64,000 nucleotides of DNA from the NCBI GenBank assembly GCA_026393985.1, contig JAPKZB010000081.1:98136-162135 (forward strand). Direction: 5' to 3'. The notes beneath the pieces were generated by a model. The model was not told the DNA's origin and ran no database searches. It was given only the letters and a program-made list of their open reading frames with translations. The stretch is from Acidobacteriota bacterium. Its GTDB lineage: Bacteria; Acidobacteriota; Terriglobia; Bryobacterales; Bryobacteraceae. This document shows positions 49,946-59,309 of the stretch, in pieces. Both the position numbers and the translations under genes were made by a program. Position 1 is the first letter of the stretch. Each line of letters begins with the position of its first letter.

Positions 49946-52139
49946 AGTGATCTATCTGCTGCTCGGATGGGCGGCCACCGTGGGTGGATGCTACGCACTG
50001 GGGCGCATTCTGTGGAGCCGGCTGCGGGTGCGTCTGGGGCGGGAGGAGGAGATCGCCTTTTCCTTTCTGCTGGGCGCGGCCGGATACGCGATGATCCTGT
50101 TCGGCCTCGGACTGGCGCATGGCTACTACCGCGGGGTGTTCTTCGCACTTCCTGTGGCCTTGGGGCTGGCGGCGTGGCGGCTCGGCGCCCTGGTGCTGCC
50201 GGCCGAACGGCTCGCCCCGCTCCAGCCGGGTCTGCGGCGGCTGCTCTGGTTCGTCGGCGGGCCCTTCGCAGTGCTCTATTTGAGCAATGCGATGGCGCCG
50301 GAAATCAGCCCGGACGGGTCGACCTACCACCTGGGCCTGGTGGCCCGCTACTACCGGGAGCATGCCATGGTGCCCGTGCACACGAGCATCTATGCGGCGC
50401 TGAGCCAGGGCGTTGAGATGCTGTTTCTGCCGGCGTTCGCCATCGGGCGGCACTCGGCGGCCGGCATGGTGCACGCCACGTTTCTGTTTCTGGTGCCGTG
50501 GATGATGCTCACCTGGGCCCGGCGGCGCGGCCACGCGGCAGCCGGAGTCGGGGCGGCCTTAATTGTGTTCGTGACGCCCGTGGTTGGAGTGGACGGCATC
50601 AGCGCCTATAACGACCTGGCGGCGGCAGCCGTCGTGTTCGCCGTCTTCGCGCTGCTCGACCGTTGGGACGAGACGCGGGAGCCGGGCTTGCTGTATGCGA
50701 TTGGCGTGCTGGCCGGCTTCAGTTATGGCGTGAAGTATACGCTCGCGTTGGCCGTGCCGATGGCGCTGGCCTGGGTGGGCTGGCGCGAGCGAAAATGGCG
50801 GCCGGTGCTGGTCGTAGCCGGCTGCGCGGCCCTGATGATTCTGCCGTGGATGATCCGCAACGCCGTCTGGTGGCAGAATCCCGTGGCGCCGCTGTTCAAC
50901 GCCTGGTTCCCGAATCCGTACGTGCACCAGTGGTTTGAGCGCGAGTACACGCTATCGATGAAGACCTACACGCTGCCTTCTCGGTGGATGATTCCCTGGG
51001 AAGTCACCATGCAGGGGCAGACGCTCGGCGGGCGGCTGGGGCCTTTGTTCCTGCTGGCGCCGCTGGCGCTCTGGAGCTTGCGGACCGCGCTGGGGCGCCG
51101 CTTACTGCTCGTCTGGGCGGTGTTTTCGGCAACTTACTTTTCCAACGTCGGGACCCGCTTTCTGATCCCCGGCCTGCCGTTTCTCACCCTGGCGCTGGGG
51201 CTGCTGCCGTGGCCGCGGGCGTTGCTGGGCGCGGTGGTCGTAGCGCATGCCATCCTCTCCTGGCCGGATGCGATGAAGTGGTACGGCGAGAGATATGGCT
51301 GGCGCCTCGAAAAGGTGGTTTGGCGCGAGGCGCTGCGCATCAAGCCGGCCGAGGACTTTCTGCGGAATCATCTGCCCAGCTATCCGATTGTGCGGCTGGT
51401 AGATGCCGGGGTGCCGGCTGGACGGCGCGTGTTCTCCTTCCAGCAGATTGCCGATGCCTACTGCCACGCCGAGATTCTGGTGGGCTTTCAATCGGCGCAA
51501 GGCGAGATCCTGCGGGACGCCGTCAACAACGCGTTGCGCGAGGAGCGCAAGCCGGGCTTGCAGGTGCGCTACTCGTTTCCGGCTCGACCGCTGACGCAGG
51601 TGCGAGCCATGGTCGGCCGCGAGTGGCCCGAGGCGCGCTGGAGCGTACACGAGATGCGGGTGTTCCATGCGGGCAAGGAGATTCCGCGTTCGCCGCACTG
51701 GCGCGTGCGGGCCGATTCGGCGGCCGAGACCGCCCCGTTTGCCTTCGACAACTCGCCGGTGACGCGCTGGAGCGCCGATGTGCCGTGGAAGAAGAACCAT
51801 GGTTTAACGGTCGATCTAGGCCTCGCGCAAACAGTCGACGAAGTGATGCTCGAGATGAGCCCGGACCAACCGTGGGAGGGGATTGTGCTCGACGGCATTC
51901 CGGAAGCGAAGATCTCGGCCCGGCACGTGCCGCCGCCCACCGGACTGCGGCGGATCGTCATGGAGGAGTTCCTCGCGCAGAACGTCCACTACATCGTGGC
52001 GGCCGCGGATGAGTATTGGTATCGGGACCTGCGCATGCGCATGGATTACTGGGGGCTGGAAGATTTGGGCACGCGCGGCAACCATACGCTTTATCGCATC
52101 CTGCTTCCCGGCGAAAACCCGAGGATAATAAACAGATAG
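49938..52139 (+). CDS. Polytopic membrane protein, GT39-like glycosyltransferase, with F5/8 type C-like tail
   Basis: 733 residues. About the first 430 contain ten or more membrane segments with an early periplasmic loop SPDGSTYHLGLVARYYREH that looks like the catalytic Asp loop of PMT/ArnT (GT39/GT-C) enzymes using lipid-linked sugars. Residues about 580-660 resemble a discoidin (F5/8 type C) carbohydrate-binding domain: FDNSPVTRWSADVPWKKN followed by HGLTVDLGLAQTVDEVML (in parts). The last stretch ends in a globular domain. It likely transfers a sugar on the periplasmic face. It overlaps the lipoprotein gene and precedes the kinase by 11 bases. Confidence 0.82.
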   Translation: MSEVIYLLLGWAATVGGCYALGRILWSRLRVRLGREEEIAFSFLLGAAGYAMILFGLGLAHGYYRGVFFALPVALGLAAWRLGALVLPAERLAPLQPGLRRLLWFVGGPFAVLYLSNAMAPEISPDGSTYHLGLVARYYREHAMVPVHTSIYAALSQGVEMLFLPAFAIGRHSAAGMVHATFLFLVPWMMLTWARRRGHAAAGVGAALIVFVTPVVGVDGISAYNDLAAAAVVFAVFALLDRWDETREPGLLYAIGVLAGFSYGVKYTLALAVPMALAWVGWRERKWRPVLVVAGCAALMILPWMIRNAVWWQNPVAPLFNAWFPNPYVHQWFEREYTLSMKTYTLPSRWMIPWEVTMQGQTLGGRLGPLFLLAPLALWSLRTALGRRLLLVWAVFSATYFSNVGTRFLIPGLPFLTLALGLLPWPRALLGAVVVAHAILSWPDAMKWYGERYGWRLEKVVWREALRIKPAEDFLRNHLPSYPIVRLVDAGVPAGRRVFSFQQIADAYCHAEILVGFQSAQGEILRDAVNNALREERKPGLQVRYSFPARPLTQVRAMVGREWPEARWSVHEMRVFHAGKEIPRSPHWRVRADSAAETAPFAFDNSPVTRWSADVPWKKNHGLTVDLGLAQTVDEVMLEMSPDQPWEGIVLDGIPEAKISARHVPPPTGLRRIVMEEFLAQNVHYIVAAADEYWYRDLRMRMDYWGLEDLGTRGNHTLYRILLPGENPRIINR

Positions 52140-52150
52140 GAACGGGAACC

Positions 52151-53104
52151 TTGCAACTCTATTTGGGCGTGGATGGCGGGCAGTCGAGTACGACGGCACT
52201 GATTGGCAATGCGCAGGGTGAAATCCTGGGCCGTGGCACGGACGGACCCTGCAATCACGTCAAGTCGGCGGCGGAAGGGCGAGAAAAATTTGTCCGGGTG
52301 ATCGGAGGCTGCGTGGCGGAAGCCTGCCGGCAGGCGGGCGTGGCGCCGGAGACGGTGCGGTTTGCCGCGGCCTGCCTCGGCTTCAGCGGCGGACCGGCGG
52401 ACAAAGAGGCCATCCTGCGGGAGATGGTTCCGGCCGACAAGATGCTGGTGACCACCGACGCGATGATTGCATTGACCGGCGCGGCGGCCGGAGGACCAGG
52501 CATCATCGTGATTGGCGGCACGGGGTCGATCGCCTTTGGCCGCGACGCGGCCGGGCGCGTGGCGCGCGCTGGGGGGTGGGGCTACATTTTTGGGGACGAG
52601 GGCGGAGCGTTCGATATTGCGCGGCAAGCGCTGCGGGCTTCACTGCGGCACCACGAAGGCTGGGGCGCGAAAACCCTTTTGCACGACCGGTTGCTGGCTG
52701 CCACCGGCGCCCGGGACATGAATGATCTGCTGCACCTCTGGTACACCGAAGAATACCCACGGTCCCGCGTGGCGACGTTTGCGCCGATGGTCGACCAAGC
52801 GGCGCGCGACGGCGACCGCGTGGCGGGCGATATCCTCTCGCGCATGGCCCGGCAGTTGACGCTGCTGGGCATGGCCGTGCGGAATCAACTGTTCAAAGAA
52901 GGCGAAGAGGTGCACGTCGCGCCCATCGGCGGCGTCTGGCAGAGCCAACTGCTGCTGCAGCACTTTACCAACTTCATCCACGTCGTCGAAGGCAACCGCG
53001 TCGCGCCGCCCCGCTACGCCCCGGCCGTCGGCGCTCTGCTCGAAGCCTATCAACTGGCGGGGGTAACTCCGCACCTGGCCAATGTCCCGGAGACCCACAA
53101 ATGA
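52151..53104 (+). CDS. BadF/BadG/BcrA/BcrD-family kinase (N-acetylglucosamine kinase-like)
   Basis: 317 residues from TTG 52151, with AGGA and GGGA in the preceding 15 bases; codons upstream in this frame overlap the membrane gene. ATPase motifs: phosphate-1 GVDGGQSSTTALIG, phosphate-2 VIGGTGSIAFG, then GWGYIFGDEGGAFDI. This pattern fits eukaryotic-type N-acetylglucosamine kinases of the ASKHA fold, which phosphorylate amino sugars. The M20 peptidase gene overlaps its end by 4 bases. A cell-wall or glycan recycling role is plausible, not shown. Confidence 0.88.
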   Translation: MQLYLGVDGGQSSTTALIGNAQGEILGRGTDGPCNHVKSAAEGREKFVRVIGGCVAEACRQAGVAPETVRFAAACLGFSGGPADKEAILREMVPADKMLVTTDAMIALTGAAAGGPGIIVIGGTGSIAFGRDAAGRVARAGGWGYIFGDEGGAFDIARQALRASLRHHEGWGAKTLLHDRLLAATGARDMNDLLHLWYTEEYPRSRVATFAPMVDQAARDGDRVAGDILSRMARQLTLLGMAVRNQLFKEGEEVHVAPIGGVWQSQLLLQHFTNFIHVVEGNRVAPPRYAPAVGALLEAYQLAGVTPHLANVPETHK

Positions 53105-54423
53105 GACTGCTGTTCCTGATTGCCTTCGCCCTGCCCCTGGCCGCCGCCGAACCCGACTGGCCGACGCTCGAACCCTACGCCCTGAGCCTACTGCAGCGCT
53201 ATATCCAGATCCCGAGCATCAACCCGCCGGCCGACACCAAGGCCGCCGCCGAGTTCATGAAACGGGAACTCGAAGCCGTAGGCATCGCCGTCAAGCTCTA
53301 TGACACCAGCGATGGCAAGCTCATCAACCTTGTCGCGCGCATCCCCGGACGAAACAAAGCCAAAAAACCGCTGCTGCTGCTGAACCATCTCGATGTCGTG
53401 CCGGTGGACCGGAAAGCCTGGGGGCGCGTGGATCCGTTTTCGGGCGAGGTGAAGGACGGCTTTGTCTGGGGCCGGGGCACACTCGACATGAAGGGCATCG
53501 GGATCATGCACCTGATGGCCATGATCACGCTCAAGAAAATCGGCCTCACGCCGGAGCGGGACATCGTCATGCTCGCCAGCTGCGATGAAGAGACAGGCGG
53601 CGACAAGGGCGTGCGGTGGATGCTCGCCAACCATCCGGCCGACATCGACGCCGAGTTCGTGCTCGATGAAGGCGGCCTCGGCACGCGAGACATCTTCCGG
53701 CAGGGCAAGCTGGTTTATGGCATCTCGGTCGCGGAAAAGCAGCCGCTGTGGATCCGCCTCCGGGCCACCGGCACAGCCGCGCACGGCTCGCAGCCGATTC
53801 CCGAAAACGCCAACATGATTCTGTATACCGCCCTGGCGCGGGCCATGGCGCTGCCCGAAGGCGGCAAGGTCAACGACGTTGTCGAAGCCATGCGCAAAGC
53901 CAGCGGCGGCGAGTTCGCCGCGGGCAAATTCACGGCCGCCATTCAAAAGAACACCATGACGCTAACCACCCTGCGCAGCGGTGTGGGCGACCCGCCCAAG
54001 GTGAACGTGATCCCTTCGACCGCGGAGGCGACCATCGACTGCCGGCTGCTGCCGGGCACCAACGCCGACGAGTTCATCAGCGAATTGAAGGCCCGCATCA
54101 ACGACCCCCGCGTCACCGTCGAACTGACCAACACCCCGCCGGGCGACCCGGGGACCTCCAACTACGACACGGGGCTGTTCGGTGTCTTGCGGCAGGTGAT
54201 TCTGAAGTACCATCCCGAGGCGGAGGTGACGCCGATGCTCGTGCCCTATTCGACCGATTCCACCAAGTTCCGCCACAAAGGACTCCCTGCCTACGGCTTC
54301 ACGCCGCTCGTGCTGCCGGGGCAGATTCTGGCTACCATGCACTCGGATGCCGAGCGGATTCCGCTCGACCAGTTCTACACCGGGGTGCGGATGATGTTCG
54401 ACGTGGTACGCTCGGAATTCTAA
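53101..54423 (+). CDS. Exported M20-family metallopeptidase
   Basis: 440 residues with a signal peptide ([17 protein letters not shown]). Zinc-site motifs are NHLDVVPVD (His), GRGTLDMKG (Asp bridging), and [10 protein letters not shown] (general base Glu and ligand Glu), with the dimerisation domain containing GTAAHGSQP and a C-terminal His in [10 protein letters not shown]20 peptidases of this ArgE/DapE/Yscs type act as carboxypeptidases or aminoacylases on small peptides. It overlaps the kinase (ATGA), and its TAA overlaps pgk as TAATG. Confidence 0.93.
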   Translation: MRLLFLIAFALPLAAAEPDWPTLEPYALSLLQRYIQIPSINPPADTKAAAEFMKRELEAVGIAVKLYDTSDGKLINLVARIPGRNKAKKPLLLLNHLDVVPVDRKAWGRVDPFSGEVKDGFVWGRGTLDMKGIGIMHLMAMITLKKIGLTPERDIVMLASCDEETGGDKGVRWMLANHPADIDAEFVLDEGGLGTRDIFRQGKLVYGISVAEKQPLWIRLRATGTAAHGSQPIPENANMILYTALARAMALPEGGKVNDVVEAMRKASGGEFAAGKFTAAIQKNTMTLTTLRSGVGDPPKVNVIPSTAEATIDCRLLPGTNADEFISELKARINDPRVTVELTNTPPGDPGTSNYDTGLFGVLRQVILKYHPEAEVTPMLVPYSTDSTKFRHKGLPAYGFTPLVLPGQILATMHSDAERIPLDQFYTGVRMMFDVVRSEF

Positions 54424-55592
54424 TGGCAAAACTGTCAATACGTGACCTGAACCTGAACGGCAAGACCGTTTTCATGCGCGTGGACTTCAACGTCCCGCTG
54501 GCCAACGGCGGCCAGGAGATCACCTCCGACAAGCGGATCAAAGCTTCCCTGCCCTCCATTCAATACGCCCTGGCGCAGGGCGCGGCGCTTATTCTCGCTA
54601 GCCACCTGGGCCGACCGAAGGGCACGCGGAACCCGGAGATGAGCCTGCGGCCGGTGGCGGTCCGTTTAGCGGAGTTGTTGGGCCAACCGGTGGCGTTCGC
54701 GTCGGACTGCGTGGGACCGGAGGTCGAAGCGATGAAGCCAGCGCCAGGTGCGGTACTGCTGCTCGAGAACCTGCGTTACCACGCCGCTGAAGAGGAGAAC
54801 GATCCGGAGTTTGCCCGGCAGTTGGCGAGCCTCTGCGATGTCTACGTCAACGATGCTTTCGGCACCGCCCACCGGGCCCACGCCTCCACCGTCGGCATGA
54901 TCGCCTTCGTACCGCAAGCGGCGGCGGGCCTGCTGATGGATAAAGAGCTCGAATATCTCGGCAAGGCCACCACGGATCCGGAACGGCCTTGCGTCGCCAT
55001 CATCGGCGGCGCCAAGGTCTCTGACAAGATCGAAGTCATCATGAACCTGCTCAAGGTGGTCGACCGCCTGATGATCGGCGGAGCGATGGCCTATACCTTC
55101 GCCAAGGCCAAAGGCGAGGCGATCGGCAAGTCTCTCGTCGAGGACGACAAACTCGAACTGGCCCGCGATCTCATGGCCAAAGCGGGCGACAAGCTGATGT
55201 TGCCGGTGGACCATGTCGTTTCGGCCGAGTTCAAGGCCGGAGCCGAGAGCGAAGTGGTTACCGTGATTCCCGAAGGCAAAATGGCTCTTGACATCGGTCC
55301 GGCTACCGTGGCGGCTTACGTCGCGGTGGTACAGTCGGCCCGGACGATCATCTGGAACGGGCCGATGGGCGTATTCGAGCTGCCGCCGTTTGACACGGGC
55401 ACCATGGCTCTCGCCCGCGCCGTGGCCGGATCAAACGCGATTTCTGTCGTCGGTGGCGGCGATTCCGAAAAGGCTATCAAGACCGCGGGCCTTAGCGATA
55501 AGATCTCGCACGTCTCCACCGGCGGCGGCGCTTCGCTCGAGTTCTTGGGCGGGGTGCAGTTACCCGGCGTGGTCGCCCTGACGGATAAGTAA
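54423..55592 (+). CDS. pgk: Phosphoglycerate kinase
   Basis: 389 residues from ATG 54423, with the stop/start TAATG overlap. [47 protein letters not shown] and the C-terminal GGGDSEKAI are intact. It catalyses 1,3-bisphosphoglycerate plus ADP to 3-phosphoglycerate plus ATP. gapA and tpiA, its usual neighbours, are absent; instead it follows the M20 peptidase. A strong GC hairpin follows one base after the stop. Confidence 0.96.
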   Translation: MAKLSIRDLNLNGKTVFMRVDFNVPLANGGQEITSDKRIKASLPSIQYALAQGAALILASHLGRPKGTRNPEMSLRPVAVRLAELLGQPVAFASDCVGPEVEAMKPAPGAVLLLENLRYHAAEEENDPEFARQLASLCDVYVNDAFGTAHRAHASTVGMIAFVPQAAAGLLMDKELEYLGKATTDPERPCVAIIGGAKVSDKIEVIMNLLKVVDRLMIGGAMAYTFAKAKGEAIGKSLVEDDKLELARDLMAKAGDKLMLPVDHVVSAEFKAGAESEVVTVIPEGKMALDIGPATVAAYVAVVQSARTIIWNGPMGVFELPPFDTGTMALARAVAGSNAISVVGGGDSEKAIKTAGLSDKISHVSTGGGASLEFLGGVQLPGVVALTDK

Positions 55593-55628
55593 GGGAGCCC
55601 GGGGGGCCGCGGCCGGCCCCCCGCTCCC
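55593..55628. terminator. GC-rich hairpin between convergent pgk and DUF1501 genes
   Basis: GGGAGC-CC-GGGGGGCCG pairs with CGGCCCCCCGCTCCC around a very short loop. It sits directly after the pgk stop and just before the DUF1501 stop (55630), so it could end transcription from both sides. There is no T tract, so intrinsic termination is not certain. Confidence 0.6.
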
Positions 55629-55629
55629 A

Positions 55630-57042
55630 CTAACTGATCACTGGCTTAATCACGTGTCCAGCCACGTCGGTCAGCCGGAAGTCGCGGCCTTGCGAACGGA
55701 ACGTCAGCTTGGTGTGGTCGAGCCCTAACTGATTGAGAATCGTCGCGTGAATATCGTGGATCTCAATCTTGGCCTCTACCGGTGAGAAACCAAACTCGTC
55801 GCTGCCGCCGTACCGCACGCCGGGCTTCAGTCCGCCGCCGGCCATGAACATGCTGAAGCTGTCGATGTGGTGATTCCGGCCAATTTTGCCCTTCTCCCGC
55901 ACCTCGCCCATCGGGGTGCGGCCAAACTCCCCGCTCCAGACCACCAGCGTCCGGTCCAGCAGCCCACGCTGTTTGAGATCCTTAATCAGCGCGGCCGAGG
56001 CGCGATCGACCTCTTTGGCCACTAAGTCCAGGGGCTTGGTAATGTCGTCGTGGTGATCCCAGTCCGTATGGTACAACTGCACGAAGCGCACCCCCCGCTC
56101 CACTAACCGGCGAGCGAGCAGACAGTTATTGGCATAACTCCGTTTGCCCGGCTCGGCGCCGTACATATCGAGCGTCTCTTGGGACTCCTTTGAAAAGTCA
56201 ATCAATTCGGGTCCGGAGGTCTGCATCTGGTACGCCATCTCGTACTGCGTGATGCGCGTGGCGATTTCGGCATCGCCCGTCTCTTCGAGCTCCATTTGAT
56301 TGAGGTCCTTGAGAACTTCAATTGTCTGCCGCTGCTGCTCCGGGCTGACGCCCTTGGGCGTCGAGAGGTTCAGAATCGGGTCGCCGACGCTGCGGAACGG
56401 AATGCCCTGATAGGAGGTGGGCAGAAAGCCGCTCGACCACAGCGCCGCGCCACTGCGGGGACCGCGGGGGCCGCTCTGCAGCACGACAAAGCCGGGCAGG
56501 TCCTTCGACTCGCTGCCGATGCCGTACGTCACCCACGCCCCCATCGAGGGCCTCCCCGCGCGGATGCTACCCGTGTTCGCGAACATCTTCGCCGGACCGT
56601 GGTTAAAGTTCTCGGTCGAAACGCCGTGCAGTACGGTGAGGTCATCAGCAATCGAGCCGACATGGGGCAGCAGGTCGCTGAAGTGATGGCCGGAATTGCC
56701 GTATTGCTTAAAGGTGCGGCGGGTGCCGAGCAGTTTCGGCGTCTCCTTCGAGAAGGTGTCCATAAAGGCAAAGCGTTTGCCTTTGAGGAACGACTCCGGT
56801 GTCGGCTTGCCATCCCACTGCACCAGCTGGGGCTTGTAGTCGAGTAACTCCAGATGGCTCGGGCCGCCGGCCATGAACAGGAAGATCACGCGATCGGCCT
56901 TGGCCGGAAAGTGGCCCTTGCCGGCCCCCAGCAGGCCATCAGCCAGCAGCGAAGCCAAGCCGACTTTACCAATACCGAAACCGCAATTGCGGAATAACTG
57001 CCGGCGTGTCTGAAACCGGGTAAGTCTGTTTTCTAGATCCAT
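55630..57042 (-). CDS. DUF1501 protein with Tat-type signal
   Basis: 470 residues. The N-terminus RFQTRRQLFRNCGFGIG is a twin-arginine signal. The hydrolase-fold body shows IFLFMAGGPSHLELLDYKP, TENFNHGPAKMFANTGS, WSGEFGRTPMGE, GRNHHIDSFSMFMAGGGLK and DIHATILNQLGLDHTKL (in parts). It is a paralogue of the protein at 26341-27660. It lies 6 bases downstream of its DUF1553 partner and ends opposite pgk, sharing a terminator-like hairpin. Confidence 0.92.
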   Translation of the reverse strand: MDLENRLTRFQTRRQLFRNCGFGIGKVGLASLLADGLLGAGKGHFPAKADRVIFLFMAGGPSHLELLDYKPQLVQWDGKPTPESFLKGKRFAFMDTFSKETPKLLGTRRTFKQYGNSGHHFSDLLPHVGSIADDLTVLHGVSTENFNHGPAKMFANTGSIRAGRPSMGAWVTYGIGSESKDLPGFVVLQSGPRGPRSGAALWSSGFLPTSYQGIPFRSVGDPILNLSTPKGVSPEQQRQTIEVLKDLNQMELEETGDAEIATRITQYEMAYQMQTSGPELIDFSKESQETLDMYGAEPGKRSYANNCLLARRLVERGVRFVQLYHTDWDHHDDITKPLDLVAKEVDRASAALIKDLKQRGLLDRTLVVWSGEFGRTPMGEVREKGKIGRNHHIDSFSMFMAGGGLKPGVRYGGSDEFGFSPVEAKIEIHDIHATILNQLGLDHTKLTFRSQGRDFRLTDVAGHVIKPVIS

Positions 57043-57048
57043 GGGGAG

Positions 57049-59289
57049 TTACTCTCGGGTCATGAACTCGTCAAGGTTCAGCAGGACGCGGGAGACGCCG
57101 GTCCAAAGCTGGGTTTCGCCGGCCGCGGGTTGGGAGTCCCGCTGCTGGCGGATAAAGCGGAGCAGGCGCTCGGTCTCGCGGGGGCGCGGGGTGCGTTGCA
57201 CGGCGAGTTCGAAGCCGTGACGGAGGCGGGCGCCCTCTTCGGCGGGCGCTTCCTTCAAAATGCGTTGGGCCAACGATGAAGCAAACTCAAAGCTTGCCTC
57301 ATCGTTGAGCAGGGTAAGCGCCTGGAGCGGAGAGTTCGAGCGGATGCGGCGCGTGCAGGAGGTGATGCCGTCAGCGGCGTCAAACACCGTCAGGCTTGGG
57401 TGCGCTGCACTGCGCTGGAAGAAGGTGTACATGCCGCGGCGGTAGCGTTCGGGGCCCGTCGCGGTCTTCCACTCGCGGACAACCTGGGTCACGTTCAAAG
57501 CGCCGGCGGGAATCGGCGGGAAGAAACTCGGGCCGCCGATCTGCTGGGTCAAAAGGCCGCTGCTGACGAGCGCCGAGTCGCGGAGGATCTCGGCGTCGAG
57601 ACGCAGCCGGTTCTGCCGCGCGAGGAGCTTGTTCTCCGGGTCGACGGCCGCGGCGTCCGGACGCGGCAGCGAGGCCTGCTGGTAGGTGTCGCTGGTCACA
57701 ATCAGCTTATGTAAAGCCTTCTGGCTCCAGCCGCTCTCCATGAAAGAGGCAGCCAGATAGTCCAGTAACTCTGGGTGCGTAGGCCGGTCGCCCACCACGC
57801 CAAAGTCGCTCTCCGTATCGACGATGCCCCGCCCGAAATACTTCTGCCAGACTCGGTTTACCGTCACCCGTGGAGTTAAAGGGTTATCCTTGGCCACCAG
57901 CCACTTGGCGAAGTCGAGACGGTTGGCCCGGGCCGGCATGGGCGGCAGGAAGGAGATGCCACCCGGCTCGACGGGGCTGCCCTTCCGGGTGAAGTCCCCT
58001 CCCAGATGGATGTACGATGGCCGCGGCGTGGGCCGCTCCTTCATGATCAGGGTGCGCAACAGGTTGGGCTTCTGCTTGCGAAGGTCGGCGAGCTCCTTGC
58101 GCAGCGCAATAAGCGTCGGATCCTTGTCCGCGTTTTCGGTAAGCGTCTCCTGGTGCTTGCGGATCTTGAGCTCAAGCAGTTGGAAGTCAGCGTCCCATTT
58201 CACTTGGCGGGCCTTCTCCTCGTCGCTGCCAATTTCAAGGAAGGGACGGTTAAAGTACTTGCGATCCTCTTCCTTGTCGATCTCATCCACGCCATTCCAG
58301 AAAGAAAAGATCTGATAAAACTCCCGCTGCGTGATCGGGTCGTATTTATGATCGTGACAGCGGGCGCAAGCCAGCGTCAGGCCGAGAAACGCCGATCCGG
58401 TGGTGGCGACCCGGTCGGCCACCGCCTCTACACGATACTGCTCAAAATCAATGCCGCCTTCATAATTGGACGGGGTGTTCCGGTGGAAGCCGGTAGCGAT
58501 CACCTGATCGGTGGTCGGGTTGGGGAGTAAGTCGCCGGCAATCTGTTCGACTACGAACTGATCGAACGGCATATCCTTATTAATCGCTTTGAGGACCCAT
58601 TCGCGGTAGGGCCAGATGTCGCGGGGGGCGTCAATTGTGTAGCCGTCGGTATCCGAGTAGCGGGCCACGTCGAGCCAATGGCGGCCCCAGCGTTCGCCGT
58701 AGGCGGGCGAGGCAAGCAGTCGATCCACCACCTTGACATAGGCGTTCGGCGACTCATCTTTAAGGAACGCTTCGACCTCGTTCGGGGTGGGTGGCAGCCC
58801 AGTCAGATCGAGGTGCACGCGGCGCAACAGAGTCCGCTTGTCGGCGCGGGGCGACAGTGCCAGCCCCTTCTCCTGTAGCTTGGCGAGGACAAATGTGTCG
58901 ATGGTGGCGCCGGCCGGTTTCGGCCGGACCGGTTGGAACGCCCAGTGCTTGCTCGTCCGGCGCTTGGCCTGCAAAAAGGAAGCCGGCGCGGGCATACCGT
59001 CCTGCACCCATTTTTCGAGCACGGCAATCTCAGCATCGGAGAGCTTTTTGCCGCCCTTGGGCATCTTGAGATCGCCTGCGTGTTTTACCGCGGCAATGAG
59101 GATCGGCGCCGCCGGCCCGCGATTGCCGCCCTTCAGAATGGCTTCTTTGGAGTCAAGCGCCAAGCCACCGTTCACGGAGTTGACGTTGTGGCAGCCCGAG
59201 CAATTCTTCTTAAGAATGGCCAGAGCCTCCGCTCCGTCCTGCGCCATTAGCGGTATCGCTGCAAGGAAGAGGAAACTGATTCGAAGCAT
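57049..59289 (-). CDS. PSD1-type protein: cytochrome-like domain, DUF1549 and DUF1553
   Basis: 746 residues from ATG 59289; further upstream codons overlap the divergent gene. A signal peptide (MLRISFLFLAAIPLMAQ) is followed by a planctomycete-type cytochrome domain with haem motif CSGCH (Cys30 to His34) and methionines in LKMPKGGKKL. DUF1549 (VHLDLTGLPPTPNEVEAFL, YGERWGRHWLDVARYSD) with CARCHDHKYDP and DUF1553 (DFGVVGDRPTHPELLDYLA, SNSPLQALTLLNDEASFE) follow. Function unknown; probably exported and redox-linked. TAAGAT lies 7 bases before the ATG. Confidence 0.93.
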   Translation of the reverse strand: MLRISFLFLAAIPLMAQDGAEALAILKKNCSGCHNVNSVNGGLALDSKEAILKGGNRGPAAPILIAAVKHAGDLKMPKGGKKLSDAEIAVLEKWVQDGMPAPASFLQAKRRTSKHWAFQPVRPKPAGATIDTFVLAKLQEKGLALSPRADKRTLLRRVHLDLTGLPPTPNEVEAFLKDESPNAYVKVVDRLLASPAYGERWGRHWLDVARYSDTDGYTIDAPRDIWPYREWVLKAINKDMPFDQFVVEQIAGDLLPNPTTDQVIATGFHRNTPSNYEGGIDFEQYRVEAVADRVATTGSAFLGLTLACARCHDHKYDPITQREFYQIFSFWNGVDEIDKEEDRKYFNRPFLEIGSDEEKARQVKWDADFQLLELKIRKHQETLTENADKDPTLIALRKELADLRKQKPNLLRTLIMKERPTPRPSYIHLGGDFTRKGSPVEPGGISFLPPMPARANRLDFAKWLVAKDNPLTPRVTVNRVWQKYFGRGIVDTESDFGVVGDRPTHPELLDYLAASFMESGWSQKALHKLIVTSDTYQQASLPRPDAAAVDPENKLLARQNRLRLDAEILRDSALVSSGLLTQQIGGPSFFPPIPAGALNVTQVVREWKTATGPERYRRGMYTFFQRSAAHPSLTVFDAADGITSCTRRIRSNSPLQALTLLNDEASFEFASSLAQRILKEAPAEEGARLRHGFELAVQRTPRPRETERLLRFIRQQRDSQPAAGETQLWTGVSRVLLNLDEFMTRE

Positions 59290-59295
59290 TGTGGG

Positions 59296-59302
59296 TATCT
59301 TA
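59296..59302. promoter_or_regulatory. Overlapping divergent TANNNT hexamers between PSD1 and monooxygenase genes
   Basis: Plus strand TATCTT at 59296-59301 ends 8 bases before ATG 59310. Minus strand TAAGAT at 59297-59302 ends 7 bases before ATG 59289. The two share five base pairs, so one 7-bp site could serve both directions. Confidence 0.55.
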
Positions 59303-59309
59303 TCAAGAG

